NCBI RefSeq assembly: GCF_016458235.1
Contig: NZ_JAEMHK010000009.1
Span: forward strand, 1-64,000
DNA: 64,000 bases
DNA from: Geomonas propionica
Lineage (GTDB): Bacteria > Desulfobacterota > Desulfuromonadia > Geobacterales > Geobacteraceae
Direction: 5' to 3'
Shown piece by piece: positions 26,214 to 35,754 of this stretch. Numbering within the stretch: position 1 is the first letter of the stretch; each line of letters opens with the position of its first letter. Below the pieces are notes generated by a model that was not told the DNA's origin, did no database searches, and was given only the letters and a program-made list of their open reading frames with translations. The translations under genes and the position numbers were made by a program.

Positions 26214-27956
26214 TCAGAACTCCTTCCAATCATCGTCCACCTCGGCGGCCTCGGCGGACCGGGAGAGACGTTGTTCCTGCGCTTTTACCCCTGCTGCCGC
26301 CGCTACGGGTTTCATCTTCTTCTCGGGCGCCTTGGGGCGTACCGCCGCGTGGGTCAGCTTGCGCTTCTCCGCCGGGGCCGGATGGACGCTCTTATTGCCC
26401 TGCTCCAGGGTGAACCGCGCCACCACCGCCACCAGCTGCTGGGCCTGGTCCTCGAGCGATTCGGCGGCGGCCGCCGCCTCCTCGACCAGGGCCGCGTTTT
26501 GCTGGGTGACGTCGTCCATCTGGGTAATGGCGGTGTTGACCTGCTCGATGCCGCTGGACTGTTCCAGCGAGGCCGCCGAGATCTCCGCCATGATGTCGGT
26601 CACGCGCTTGATGCTGGTGACGATGTCCTGGGTGGTGCGTCCGGCCTCCTCGACCAGGCGGCTGCCGTCCTGCACCTTGGACACCGAGTCCTCGATGAGG
26701 GTCTTGATCTCCTTGGCCGCCGCGGCGCTTCTCTGGGCGAGGCTTCTGACCTCGGCCGCGACCACGGCGAACCCTCTCCCCTGTTCGCCGGCGCGCGCCG
26801 CCTCCACCGCGGCATTCAAGGCCAGGATGTTGGTCTGGAAGGCGATGCCGTCGATGACGCCGATGATGTCCGAGATCTTCTTGGAACTGTCGGTGATGCT
26901 CTCCATGGTGCGCACCACTCGGGTGATCACCTCGCCCCCCTTGACCGCCACGCCGCTGGCGTTGATGGCGAGCTGGTTCGCCGCCTGGGCGTTGTCGGCG
27001 TTCTGCTTCACGGTGGAGGTGAGCTCCTCCATGCTGGAGGCGGTCTCCTCCAGGGCGCTTGCCTGCTCCTCGGTGCGCTGGGAGAGGTCGGCGTTGCCCG
27101 CCGCGATCTCCTCGGTCGCCGTGGCGATCGACTCGGCGCCGTTTCTCACGTCGCCCACGATGTGGGCGAGCCCCTCGTTCATCTCCTTGAGCGAGGCGAG
27201 CAGTTCTCCGGTCTCGTCCTCGCTGTCGACGGCGATGCGGGCGGTGAGATCGCCCGAGGCGATGCGCCGGGAGGCGCCGATGGCCTGGTCCAGCGCCAGC
27301 TTAATCCGGCGTGCAACGAACCAGGCGAACGCGAAGATGACCACAGCGAGCAGCGCGGTGCCGCCGATGATCTGGTACTTCATCTTGTTCATCTCGGCCG
27401 TCACGCTGTCGACGTAGATGCCGCTACCCACGATCCAGCCCCACTCCTTCATCAGCATGACGTAGGAGATCTTGGGGACTGGGATCGTGGAGCCGGGCTT
27501 GGCCCACATGTAATCCACCACCCCTTCGCCTTTCTCCTTGCAGACGTTGACGAATTCGACGTAGAGCCTTTTGCCGTTGGGGTCCTTGTTGTCGTACTGG
27601 GTCTTGCCCACCAACTCCGGCTTGATCGGGTGCATGAGCACCTTGGTGTCCAGGTCGTTGACCCAGAAGTACTCACTACCGTGGTACCTCATCTCGGAGA
27701 TTTGCTTGAGCGCGTCGGCCTGGGCCTGCGGCAGGGTTTTTCGACCCTCCTTCACCGCGTTCTGGTTCGCGGTCAGCACGTCGTAGGCCACGTCGACCAC
27801 CGCCTTGGTGGCCTGGATCTTCTCGTCCATGAGCTTGTTTTGCATGAAGGGGAGCACGTAGAGCATGACACCCAGCACCATCATGACGATGGTGGCCACC
27901 GAGATGCTGAGGATTTTGGTCAGGATCTTCCAGTCTTTAAATCGCGCAATTTTCAT
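26214..27956 (-). CDS. Methyl-accepting chemotaxis protein, Cache type, with CheR-binding tail
   Basis: The 580-residue receptor has TM1 (about 13-35), a periplasmic single Cache domain (about 40-185; [15 protein letters not shown]), TM2 (about 190-212), HAMP and a cytoplasmic signalling hairpin (tip [17 protein letters not shown]). The chain ends in DDWKEF, which fits the xWxxF pentapeptide used to tether CheR, CheB or CheD. It is the only receptor in this operon. Cache domains of this type usually bind small organic acids; the ligand here is unknown. The start overlaps the cheW stop (ATGA). Confidence 0.95.
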   Translation of the reverse strand: MKIARFKDWKILTKILSISVATIVMMVLGVMLYVLPFMQNKLMDEKIQATKAVVDVAYDVLTANQNAVKEGRKTLPQAQADALKQISEMRYHGSEYFWVNDLDTKVLMHPIKPELVGKTQYDNKDPNGKRLYVEFVNVCKEKGEGVVDYMWAKPGSTIPVPKISYVMLMKEWGWIVGSGIYVDSVTAEMNKMKYQIIGGTALLAVVIFAFAWFVARRIKLALDQAIGASRRIASGDLTARIAVDSEDETGELLASLKEMNEGLAHIVGDVRNGAESIATATEEIAAGNADLSQRTEEQASALEETASSMEELTSTVKQNADNAQAANQLAINASGVAVKGGEVITRVVRTMESITDSSKKISDIIGVIDGIAFQTNILALNAAVEAARAGEQGRGFAVVAAEVRSLAQRSAAAAKEIKTLIEDSVSKVQDGSRLVEEAGRTTQDIVTSIKRVTDIMAEISAASLEQSSGIEQVNTAITQMDDVTQQNAALVEEAAAAAESLEDQAQQLVAVVARFTLEQGNKSVHPAPAEKRKLTHAAVRPKAPEKKMKPVAAAAGVKAQEQRLSRSAEAAEVDDDWKEF

Positions 27957-28477
27957 AGGTTCACCGCCTCTTTCTGAGTATTCTCCGCCGTACTGTCAAC
28001 GATCTGCAGCTCATCGCTGCCGATCAGTTTCTCGATGTCCACCAGGATCAGCATCTCGTCGTTCAAGGTCCCCAGCCCGGTGATGTAGCGGGTGTCCAGC
28101 GACGCACCCAGCTCCGGGGCCGGCTTGATGCTCTGTGGGGGAAGAGCCACCACGTCGGAGACGCCGTCCACCACGATCCCCACCACCTTGTTCAGCACGT
28201 TGATGATGATCACCACGGTGAACTCGTGGTAGGTCACCTCGCCCATGTTGAACTTGATGCGCAGGTCGACGATGGGGACGATCACCCCGCGCAGGTTGAT
28301 GACCCCCTTGATGAAGGCAGGGGTGTTGGCGATGCGCGTGACGCAGTCGTATCCCCGGATCTCCTGCACCTTGAGAATGTCGAGGCCGTAGCTTTCGCCT
28401 CCCAGGGTGAAGGTGAGGTACTCCGCCCCCCCTTCCGCTGTCAGTTGTTCTACCGCACTGCCGTGTGCCGTCTGCAT
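27953..28477 (-). CDS. cheW: Chemotaxis coupling protein
   Basis: The 174-residue CheW domain protein ([45 protein letters not shown]) bridges CheA and the receptor. ATG 28477 has GGAG 10 bases upstream. It overlaps the receptor gene and follows cheA by 23 bases. Confidence 0.95.
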   Translation of the reverse strand: MQTAHGSAVEQLTAEGGAEYLTFTLGGESYGLDILKVQEIRGYDCVTRIANTPAFIKGVINLRGVIVPIVDLRIKFNMGEVTYHEFTVVIIINVLNKVVGIVVDGVSDVVALPPQSIKPAPELGASLDTRYITGLGTLNDEMLILVDIEKLIGSDELQIVDSTAENTQKEAVNL

Positions 28478-28500
28478 GATGTCTCTTCTCCTTTCCACTG

Positions 28501-30546
28501 CTATAGCCTCTTGTGCATCGCGAACAGCTCGGGAAGGTCCAGGATGAGCGCAACGCGCCCGTCTCCGAGGATGGTGGCCCCGGCGCTCCCTTCCACCTGC
28601 CGGTAATTGGTCTCGATGCTTTTCACTACGACCTGCTGCTCATCCAGGAGGGCGTCCACCAGGATGGCGCCCCGTTCCCCGTCCGCCTCCACCAGCACCA
28701 GGATGCCACGCTGCGGCTCGGTCACCTCCGCTTCGAGGTTGAAGATGCGGTGCAGCTTGAGGATGGGTAGATATTCGCCGCGCACCTGGACCACCTCGCG
28801 GCCGTTGACGCTCTTCAACTGCTCGGCTTTGGGCTGCAGCGATTCGATCACCACGTTGAGCGGGATGATGAACTTCTCCTTCCCGATGGCTACCGAGAGC
28901 CCTTCCAGTATGGCCAGGGTGAGCGGCAGGCTGATGGTGAAGCGGGCGCCTTTGCCCGCCTCCGAGGCGATCTGCACCCGGCCGCCGATCCCCTGGACGT
29001 TCTTGAGCACCACGTCCATGCCCACGCCGCGGCCGGAGATGTCGGTCACCTCGCTGGCCGTGGAGAAGCCGGGGGCGAAGATGAGCGGCCAGACCTCCTC
29101 GTCGCTCATCGCCTCCGAGCAGGGGATGCCGCACTCGAGCGCCTTGGCCAGGATCCGGTCCCGGTTCAGCCCGGCGCCGTCATCGGTCACGTCGATGACG
29201 ATCCTGCCGCCGACCTGGGAGGCGGAAAGCTGCAGCGTCCCCATGGGGTTCTTGCCGCAGGCGACCCGCTTCTCCGGCGTTTCCAGCCCGTGGTCCAGCG
29301 CGTTGCGCACCAGGTGTCCCAGGGGGTCGGCTATCTTTTCGATGAGGCCGCGGTCCAGCTCCGTGCTGTCGCCGGTGGTTTTCAACTCCACCTGCTTGCC
29401 GAGCTTGGCGGCGATCTCGCGCACCAGGCGCGGGAAGCGGCTGAAGACGATGCTGATCGGCACCAGCCGGATCGACATCACGCTCCCCTGCAGGTCGCGG
29501 GTGTTGCGCTCCAGTTGGACGAGCCCCCTCTGCAGCGCCTGGTGCAGGATGGGGTCGAGCCCCGCCGCGATCTGGGTCAGCATGGCCTGGGTGATCAGGA
29601 GCTCGCCGACCTGGTTCACCAACTGGTCCACCTTGGTGACGTTGACCCTGATGGAAGACTCGATTTCGCCGCCGCGCCTGCCGAAGGCGCCGGGAGCTGT
29701 TTCACCGTTGTCGTAGGCTCGTCTGCCGGCGGCGGGGATGACACCCTGCTCGGGCGCGGGCTCTGCCGCTTTGGTGCGCCGGTCTACGGGCTCCTCCTCG
29801 ATGCAGAGCTGCTCCTCGTCCGCCACGAACATGAAAACGTCCAGGATCTGCTCCCGGCTGGCCCGGGTGAGCAGGGTGAAATCCCAGCGGGTGAGGCAGC
29901 GCTCCGGGTCGAGTTCGGCGAATTCCGGGACTTCCATGAGCTGCGCGTGGCAGTCGAACTCGCCGGGCTCGGCCAGTTCGGTCAACTCCGCAACGATGCT
30001 CTCCATCCGGATCCCCCTGGCGAAGATCTCCGGGTCAGGGGTGAAAGCAAGCCGGCAGCGGCGCGGCAGGAGCTCCTCGGGTGAGAGAGGCGTCCCTTCT
30101 TTCGGCGCGTCTGCGGGCACTGGAGCGGGGGCGCCGGCATCGATGGTCTGTTGCAGCTTGGCCCGCACCCCGTCGATCGCCTCCTGGTCCACCGGTTTCC
30201 CCTCGCGGTGCCAGGCGAGCTGCATCGAGATGGCGTCGCCGGCCTCGAGAAAGAGGTCAATCATGCCCGGGGCGAAGGGAATCTCCTGGTTCCTGAGCCG
30301 GTCCAGCAGAGACTCCATGACGTGGGTCACCACGGTCATGTCGTTGAAGCCGAAGATCCCAGCGCCACCCTTGATGGAGTGGGCCGCACGGAAGATCGCG
30401 TTCATCTGCTCCTGGTCCGGTTCGCGGTCGCCGAGAGAGATCAGGATCTGCTCCATCTCCGCGAGGTTCTCCGCGCATTCCTCGAAGAAGACCTGATTGA
30501 AGCGGTTCAGGTCGATGCTGTTGTTTTCTCCACTGGGAGTCGTCAT
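28501..30546 (-). CDS. cheA: Chemotaxis histidine kinase
   Basis: The 681-residue CheA has an HPt domain with His56 (AAHSIKGG), a P2-like segment (about 175-270), a dimerisation region (about 300-365), an HATPase ([26 protein letters not shown]) and a C-terminal CheW-like domain. It phosphorylates CheB and presumably the receivers of the operon. AAAGGAA precedes the ATG. No classical cheY directly accompanies it; an STAS gene stands first instead. Confidence 0.95.
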   Translation of the reverse strand: MTTPSGENNSIDLNRFNQVFFEECAENLAEMEQILISLGDREPDQEQMNAIFRAAHSIKGGAGIFGFNDMTVVTHVMESLLDRLRNQEIPFAPGMIDLFLEAGDAISMQLAWHREGKPVDQEAIDGVRAKLQQTIDAGAPAPVPADAPKEGTPLSPEELLPRRCRLAFTPDPEIFARGIRMESIVAELTELAEPGEFDCHAQLMEVPEFAELDPERCLTRWDFTLLTRASREQILDVFMFVADEEQLCIEEEPVDRRTKAAEPAPEQGVIPAAGRRAYDNGETAPGAFGRRGGEIESSIRVNVTKVDQLVNQVGELLITQAMLTQIAAGLDPILHQALQRGLVQLERNTRDLQGSVMSIRLVPISIVFSRFPRLVREIAAKLGKQVELKTTGDSTELDRGLIEKIADPLGHLVRNALDHGLETPEKRVACGKNPMGTLQLSASQVGGRIVIDVTDDGAGLNRDRILAKALECGIPCSEAMSDEEVWPLIFAPGFSTASEVTDISGRGVGMDVVLKNVQGIGGRVQIASEAGKGARFTISLPLTLAILEGLSVAIGKEKFIIPLNVVIESLQPKAEQLKSVNGREVVQVRGEYLPILKLHRIFNLEAEVTEPQRGILVLVEADGERGAILVDALLDEQQVVVKSIETNYRQVEGSAGATILGDGRVALILDLPELFAMHKRL

Positions 30547-30577
30547 GCCAGTTCCTTTGCGGTCTGCCGTCGCCGGT

Positions 30578-30892
30578 TCATGGCTCGGGCTGCAGCGCCA
30601 GAAGGTCGTGGAACCCGAGGGCGTCGATCCGTTCCCTCAGGGCGGCCGGCGCTGCGGCGAGAATAGGGGTGGCCCCCCGAGTTTTCATACTTTCCAGGAA
30701 GAGGGCGAGCAGTTGGCAGCCGCAGGCATCGATGTCGTCCACCCGGGAGAGGTCGATGGTCTCCTGCAGGGGCTGCTCCGGCAGCCCGTCGAGACGCTCG
30801 GCGAAGAACTGGTGCAGCTCCTTGGCGCGTTCGATCGTTATCGGTCCATTGGGTGTGATGTTTTTATTATTAACAAAAACTTTTTTACCCAT
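30578..30892 (-). CDS. STAS domain protein, first gene of the chemosensory operon
   Basis: The 104-residue protein has an STAS/anti-anti-sigma fold (TIDLSRVDDIDACGCQLLALFLES). In SpoIIAA-type proteins the corresponding loop is DSSG, whose serine is phosphorylated. Here it reads DACG, so the phosphorylatable Ser is a Cys and regulation by phosphorylation looks lost or changed. It lies 31 bases before cheA on the same strand. It may couple the array to a partner kinase or act as a scaffold. The start at 30892 has AAAGGGCGG upstream. Confidence 0.82.
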   Translation of the reverse strand: MGKKVFVNNKNITPNGPITIERAKELHQFFAERLDGLPEQPLQETIDLSRVDDIDACGCQLLALFLESMKTRGATPILAAAPAALRERIDALGFHDLLALQPEP

Positions 30893-31250
30893 TTTGTGCC
30901 GCCCTTTCAGGGGTTTTTGTTTTCGGGCAAACCTCTGGGGGGAGATTTGCAACCAGTGTTATATGTACTGGTCATATCGGCAATGAGGGCGCTTACTTTA
31001 GGCGTTTATGGTTGGGAAGGTATTTCCTGATGCCCGGCATCTGGCGTTGAGGGAGGTGGGTGTGGCGGGACGACCTGGCATCGCGGCTTGGGCGGGAGCG
31101 GCGTGAAGGAATCGCCATGGAAAAAGCGGGTGGAAGTGGGACGTAAAGCGGGGCGGGAATGAAGCGAAATGGGGGCGAAGCGCGGGCGGAATCTGAGGCA
31201 ATCCGGGGGGATCATAAGACGGAAAGAGGACGGGAAGGGGAAGGGCAGAG
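30893..31250. promoter_or_regulatory. Che operon leader and promoter region
   Basis: The 358-base gap before the STAS gene holds the dyad ACCAGT-N9-ACTGGT (30952-30972), a candidate operator. The rest (30990-31250) is purine-rich on the plus strand and contains no gene I can support; a 67-residue minus frame there has no ribosome site or sensible composition. Confidence 0.45.
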
Positions 31251-32756
31251 CTAGCGCGAGACGGGTTTTTTCCGGAAGACCTTGGCGACCTGGTCCCCGT
31301 ACACCAGTTGCCATTCTCCCCTTTGCTGCAGAAACCTGGCGAACCGCGAGTCGGCTTCGAAGATGATCCAGCTGATGCCGTATCGCTCCAGCGCCTGGTC
31401 CCATCCCGGCCGGAAATCGATGATCTCGTTGTATTCCTTGAGCCGCTGCGCGCCGTACATGTCCAGTCTCCCGTCGATGAAGACCCGGCAGGCGGGGTAG
31501 CCGCGGTAGATGAGGTAATCTCCGAACTCGTCGCTGTTGAACACCTTGCCCGTGATCCCTTGGCGCAGCACGAACTCGCAGGCGTCCACCGGCATCAGTC
31601 GCCGGTCGAAGGAGTGGCGGAAGAGACCGCCTGCCGTGGCCACCGTCACCGCCGCCACGGCCACCGCTCCCCAAACCGGGGGGCGGGCGCGCCGCTCCAG
31701 GGGGGCAAGGCGGGCAGAGAGGTCACGTAGCGCGCGCCCCCACCTGCCCCTGCCTCGCTCCACCAGTTCCCCGAGCCGGGCCGCCAGCGCCGGCGCCGTC
31801 ACCAGGGCGAACAGGGGGATGTAGCGCACCGAGGTGAGGGCCATGTAGCCGAAACCAAGCACCAGCAGCAACTCCGTTGGCTCGGGCTTTTTGGGGGACA
31901 GGGCGAAAAGGGCCAGCAGGAGCAGCAGCAGGCAGTTGAAGGGGAGCCAGCCATGCACCGCCGGCGGCAGAAACTCCGCCACGTGCTCCATCAGGTAACG
32001 GTCCGACACCAGCCTGAGCGGGAACAGCAAGAGGCGCCACCCGTATGGGTTGACCAGGGTGGCGGCCAAGGACGCGAGCGCCAGGGCCAGAAGCTGCGTG
32101 CTCTTCCCCCGCGCCGCGCGCCGGGTCTCGGCTGTGCCGCCCAGCGTCCCTGCCGCCGTTCCGGCGAGGTAAGCGGCCAGTAACAGAAACCCGGCAACGA
32201 AGCCGCCGTGCAGGTTGGCCCACAACAGCATGAAGGGCGGCAACAGCCACACTTTTCTGCCCCCCCTCCTGCGCCAGCTCTCCAGCAGGTGGTGGAAGAG
32301 GGCCAGGAACAAGAATGTGAAAAGGTGCGGCCGCGCCAGCCAGTGCATCTGGGAGCAGATGAGGGTGGCGAGCGTGACGGCCACGGCCGGGAGGACCCCG
32401 GCGTCCAGGCTCAGCAGGGCCTTGAACAGCAGCCGGAAGGTCAGCGCCAGTAAGAGCGCGTACAGCGCGACGACGCCGGCCAGCCCCGCCCATTGGTGTG
32501 AAAGCGCCATGATCACCTCGGCCAGCCATTCGTGGGCGGTCCAGGGAAGGGGCGGGACGTGCTGCGAGAACATGTCGAACAGGGGAACGGCACCGGTCCT
32601 GATGATCTCCTCGCCGGCGCGGATGTGGTAGCTGGTGTCGCCGTCGACCAGCAGCTGGGAAGGGGTGGTGAAGAACAGCGCAAAGAGCACCGTCACCAGG
32701 AACAGGTCGGCGACCGAGGGGATCAGGCAGTGTACCAGGCGTGGTTTGCTCTGCAT
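31251..32756 (-). CDS. Polytopic membrane protein, GT-C glycosyltransferase-like
   Basis: The 501-residue protein has about 10 hydrophobic helices and a soluble C-terminal domain of about 110 residues (GKVFNSDEFGDYLIYRG, FIDGRLDMYG). The first loop after TM1 has the acidic DGDTSYHIRAGEE pattern seen in GT-C and dolichol-phosphate-mannose-like transferases. It might glycosylate a pilin or surface polymer using a lipid-linked sugar. It follows the tad genes on the same strand. The ATG at 32756 lacks a clear ribosome site, and a start further upstream would cross a hairpin. Confidence 0.65.
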   Translation of the reverse strand: MQSKPRLVHCLIPSVADLFLVTVLFALFFTTPSQLLVDGDTSYHIRAGEEIIRTGAVPLFDMFSQHVPPLPWTAHEWLAEVIMALSHQWAGLAGVVALYALLLALTFRLLFKALLSLDAGVLPAVAVTLATLICSQMHWLARPHLFTFLFLALFHHLLESWRRRGGRKVWLLPPFMLLWANLHGGFVAGFLLLAAYLAGTAAGTLGGTAETRRAARGKSTQLLALALASLAATLVNPYGWRLLLFPLRLVSDRYLMEHVAEFLPPAVHGWLPFNCLLLLLLALFALSPKKPEPTELLLVLGFGYMALTSVRYIPLFALVTAPALAARLGELVERGRGRWGRALRDLSARLAPLERRARPPVWGAVAVAAVTVATAGGLFRHSFDRRLMPVDACEFVLRQGITGKVFNSDEFGDYLIYRGYPACRVFIDGRLDMYGAQRLKEYNEIIDFRPGWDQALERYGISWIIFEADSRFARFLQQRGEWQLVYGDQVAKVFRKKPVSR

Positions 32757-32840
32757 GGCGGTCCGGTGTGGCCGATCGTGCGGCCGGGATTGGTGCGGGT
32801 GCCGCGGGACGCGGGCGGCAGTGTGGAGGAGGGGAGAGCC

Positions 32841-32869
32841 AGCCTTGCCGGCGCTGTGCATGCCGGCAA
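32841..32869. terminator. Perfect hairpin after the 27-residue peptide gene
   Basis: CCTTGCCGGC pairs perfectly with GCCGGCAAGG around a 9-base loop, 11 bases beyond the small gene's stop codon. There is no clear T run, so it may be an attenuator or RNA-stabilising hairpin rather than a full terminator. Confidence 0.55.
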
Positions 32870-32879
32870 GGTGGGGCTT

Positions 32880-32963
32880 CTACTTTTTGGATTGCTGCAC
32901 GTAGCCTAGTGCCAGTTGGACGGAAATTATCAGCAGGATGAACGTGTTGAAGTCGATTTTCAT
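32880..32963 (-). CDS. 27-residue hydrophobic small protein
   Basis: An ATG at 32963 preceded by a perfect AAGGAGGTGATGAC site opens a 27-codon frame. It has a charged start (MKIDF), a single hydrophobic helix of about 18 residues and a polar tail ending QQSKK. It is likely a one-pass membrane peptide. It lies 50 bases after tadC. It is too short for a Flp pilin, and no family is recognised. The unusually strong ribosome site and position argue that it is real and highly translated. Confidence 0.72.
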   Translation of the reverse strand: MKIDFNTFILLIISVQLALGYVQQSKK

Positions 32964-33012
32964 GTCATCACCTCCTTGCTCGAGAATTTACCTCCACTCA
33001 GTTCTTTGCGCG

Positions 33013-33924
33013 TTATTTGAAGACCCGGGCGATCTGGACCACCGCCGGCCCCAGGACCACGACCAGCAGCGCCGGAAAGATGGCGAATACCAGGGGGAAG
33101 ATCAGCTTGATGGTGGTCTTCGCGGCGGCTTCTTCGGCGAGCTGCCTTCGTTTGGTCCTCAGTTCATCGGAAAAGGAGCGCAGCGCCTGGCTCAGGCTGG
33201 TCCCAAAGCGCTCGGTCTGGGAGAGCATGGTGGTGAAGGATTTGATGTCCTCCACCATGGTGCGCTCAGCCATGTCCTTGAAGGCTTCGGTGCGTGGTTT
33301 CCCGGCCCTGATCTCCATGGTCGCCTGGCGTATCTCCTGGGTCAGCGCGTTCTGCTCGAACTGCGGCGTGTCGGCGCCGCGCACTAACGCTGCGTCCATG
33401 CTGAGCCCCGCCTCCACGCAGAGCGTCACCAGGTCAAGCAGGTCCGGCAGGGTGTGGAAGATGACCAACTGGCGGCTTTTTACCTTGGCGTACAGCCAGT
33501 AGCTCGGCAGCAGGTACCCGACGATGGCGCACCCCAACAGGATCAGCAGGGGGACGCTGTCAAAATAGGCCTGCCTGGGCGCGGCGATCAGGAGCAGATA
33601 GGGGAGCGGCAGCAGCAGGGCTAGCAGGATCTTGCTCCCCAAAAAGACGTAGACGCTGTCCCGGTGGAACCCTGCGGCGACAAGGTTCTTGCGGTACCGG
33701 GAATGCTCCTTCTGGGGGAGCTTCACCCGCTCCCCGATGCGGCGCAGTTTTGCGGCCCAGGTGCCCGATTCCACCTCGGGAAACAGTCTCGCCGCCTTGT
33801 GCGTCGGGAGCAGGGCCGCCATGCGTTCCGCCACGATGCTCCTGCTTCCCAGTAGCAGCCGGGACAGGGCCAGCGCCAGGAGCAGGGTGGAACAGAAAAC
33901 GGTGAAGGAAATGAGGTAGAGCAT
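33013..33924 (-). CDS. tadC: Tad pilus inner-membrane platform protein
   Basis: The 303-residue protein has a hydrophobic N-terminal helix, a pair of helices around 100-150, a T2SS-F domain (LPDLLDLVTLCVEAGLSMDAAL) and a C-terminal helix (IFPLVFAIFPALLVVVLGP). This is the TadC layout. It forms, with TadB, the platform on which the TadA ATPase extrudes Flp pili. It lies 8 bases after tadB. Confidence 0.9.
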   Translation of the reverse strand: MLYLISFTVFCSTLLLALALSRLLLGSRSIVAERMAALLPTHKAARLFPEVESGTWAAKLRRIGERVKLPQKEHSRYRKNLVAAGFHRDSVYVFLGSKILLALLLPLPYLLLIAAPRQAYFDSVPLLILLGCAIVGYLLPSYWLYAKVKSRQLVIFHTLPDLLDLVTLCVEAGLSMDAALVRGADTPQFEQNALTQEIRQATMEIRAGKPRTEAFKDMAERTMVEDIKSFTTMLSQTERFGTSLSQALRSFSDELRTKRRQLAEEAAAKTTIKLIFPLVFAIFPALLVVVLGPAVVQIARVFK

Positions 33925-33932
33925 GTGGCACC

Positions 33933-34889
33933 TCAGATCTGGATCCTGATGATCTTTCGGATGATCATCAGTCCGACCAGCTGCATGAATGCCGCGAAGG
34001 CCAGGATGTAAAGGCCCAGCGGCTCCTTGATCAGTTCGCCCTCGTACTCGGGGCTGACAATGTTGAAGCAGAAGAAGGCGGCTACCGGCAGCGCCCCCAG
34101 CACGTACCCCGATAGCCTTCCCTGGGCGGTGTAAACCTGGACCTGCCGGCGGATCTTGAGCCTCTCCTTGATGGTGGCCGCGAGCTTGTCGAGCAGCTCC
34201 GAGAGGTTCCCACCGATGTCGGAGTTGATGGTCACCAGGGTCGTGAAAAACCTGAGGTCGAGGCTGTCGATACGCTCATTCATGGCTGCCAGGGCGTCCA
34301 CCAGCCTGAGTCCCAGTTGCTGCTGCTCGTAGGCGGTTCGGAACAGCGCCCCCACCGGGTCGGAGACCTCCTCGCCCACCAATTGAATGGCGGCGGTGAG
34401 CGAGTGTCCGGCCCTGAGCGAGCGCGCGATTATGCTGAGCCCGCTGGGGAAGAGTTCTGTGAACCGGGTTATCCTGCGCGAGGTGGTGATCCGTATGGTG
34501 ATTTCCCCGGCCACAGGGGGAAGGGCCGCGGCCGCCACGGCCGCAAGCACGGAATGGGTCTGCAGCCCCACCAGCAAGGCGAGCAGGAGCGCGGACGAAA
34601 CCGTCGCGACCATGAACAGCGATGCGGAGATTCCGAGCCCTGCCTGTTCCAGCCGTTTGCCCAGCCGGTGTGCCTGCGGCAGTCGGACCAGCAGCTCTCC
34701 GGCACGGTGCGCGTTTCTGGTCAGCGCCTCGCGCAGTTCGTAATCCCCGGTCCCCCCGGGCGTCATTTGGTGCAGTCTCCTCCGGAGCTCGGTCCTCGCG
34801 GAGGCGCTGCGCCTGATGACATAGAGACAGACGGCGCACGTTGCGCAGAAGGTGGTGAGAAAGATAAGTGCCACGATGGGAACGATCAT
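33933..34889 (-). CDS. tadB: Tad pilus inner-membrane platform protein
   Basis: The 318-residue protein has an N-terminal membrane helix, two helices near 95-130, a T2SS-F domain (FPSGLSIIARSLRAGHSLTAAIQLV; ERIDSLDLRFFTTLVTIN) and C-terminal helices. It is the partner of TadC. It lies 9 bases after the tadA fragment on the same strand, as in normal tad operons. Confidence 0.9.
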   Translation of the reverse strand: MIVPIVALIFLTTFCATCAVCLYVIRRSASARTELRRRLHQMTPGGTGDYELREALTRNAHRAGELLVRLPQAHRLGKRLEQAGLGISASLFMVATVSSALLLALLVGLQTHSVLAAVAAAALPPVAGEITIRITTSRRITRFTELFPSGLSIIARSLRAGHSLTAAIQLVGEEVSDPVGALFRTAYEQQQLGLRLVDALAAMNERIDSLDLRFFTTLVTINSDIGGNLSELLDKLAATIKERLKIRRQVQVYTAQGRLSGYVLGALPVAAFFCFNIVSPEYEGELIKEPLGLYILAFAAFMQLVGLMIIRKIIRIQI

Positions 34890-34898
34890 GGTCGACTC

Positions 34899-35753
34899 CT
34901 AGTTCCGGAACATCGCCTCGGGAAGTTCGTGCCCGTAGAGCCTGAAGCGATCGGCGAAGAGTGGTCTCACTCCTGTGGCGCGGAAATCGCCGACCACCCT
35001 GCCGTCCCGGTCGATGCCCTTTTGATGGAACACCATCACGTCGTGCATCATGATGGTCCCCCCCTCCATGCCGGTGATTTCGGAGAGCTTCACCACCCGC
35101 CTGGTACCGTCGCAGAACCTGACCAACTGCAGCACGATGTTCAGGGCCGAGGCCATCTGCTCTTTCACGGCCCGGTCCGGCAGGTCGACTCCGGACATGA
35201 GCACCATGGTTTCCAGGCGGGAGAGCGCGTCGCGGGTGGTGTTGGCGTGCACGGTGGAGAGGGAGCCGTCGTGCCCGGTGTTCATCGCCTGCAGCAGGTC
35301 CAGCGCCTCGGCGCCGCGCACCTCACCGATGATGATGCGGTCGGGCCTCATCCTGAGCGCGTTGCGCAACAGGTCCCTCGAGGTCACCTCTCCCTTTCCC
35401 TCCAGGTTGGGCGGCCTCGTTTCCAGGCGCACCACGTGGTCCTGCTTCAGGTGCAGTTCCGCCGAATCCTCGATGGTGACCAGGCGCTCGTCGGAAGGTA
35501 CGAAGGCGGAGAGGACGTTCAGCATCGTGGTCTTGCCGGTGCCGGTCCCCCCGGAAACGAGGATGTTGAGCCGGGTCTGCACCGCACCTTCCAGGAGCTC
35601 GGCCATCCGCTCGTCGAGTGTTTCCAGTTGGATCAGGTCTTTCATGGTCAGCGGTTCGCGGCCGAAGCGGCGGATGGATAGGACGGGACCGTCCAGGGCC
35701 AGCGGGGGGATGATGGCGTTCACGCGCGAGCCGTCGGGGAGCCTCGCGTCGAC
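34899..35753 (-). pseudogene. tadA: tadA/cpaF pilus ATPase, 5'-truncated
   Basis: About 285 residues of the C-terminal ATPase core are present: [20 protein letters not shown], Walker [10 protein letters not shown], Asp box [10 protein letters not shown], Walker [14 protein letters not shown] and the HANTTRDAL His box. Normal TadA/CpaF proteins have about 420-480 residues, so the N-terminal 140-190 are missing. Homology stops at about 35753, where an asparagine synthase gene starts in the opposite direction. A TTG four codons beyond the junction could start translation, but there is no ribosome site. It is either a true breakpoint or an assembly join; the protein as drawn lacks its N-terminal domain. 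Confidence 0.88.
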
Positions 35754-35754
35754 G

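Noticed and set aside
30998-31201. 67-residue minus-strand frame upstream of the che operon
   Set aside because: Pro/Ala/His-rich composition and no ribosome site; likely chance frame in GC-rich DNA.
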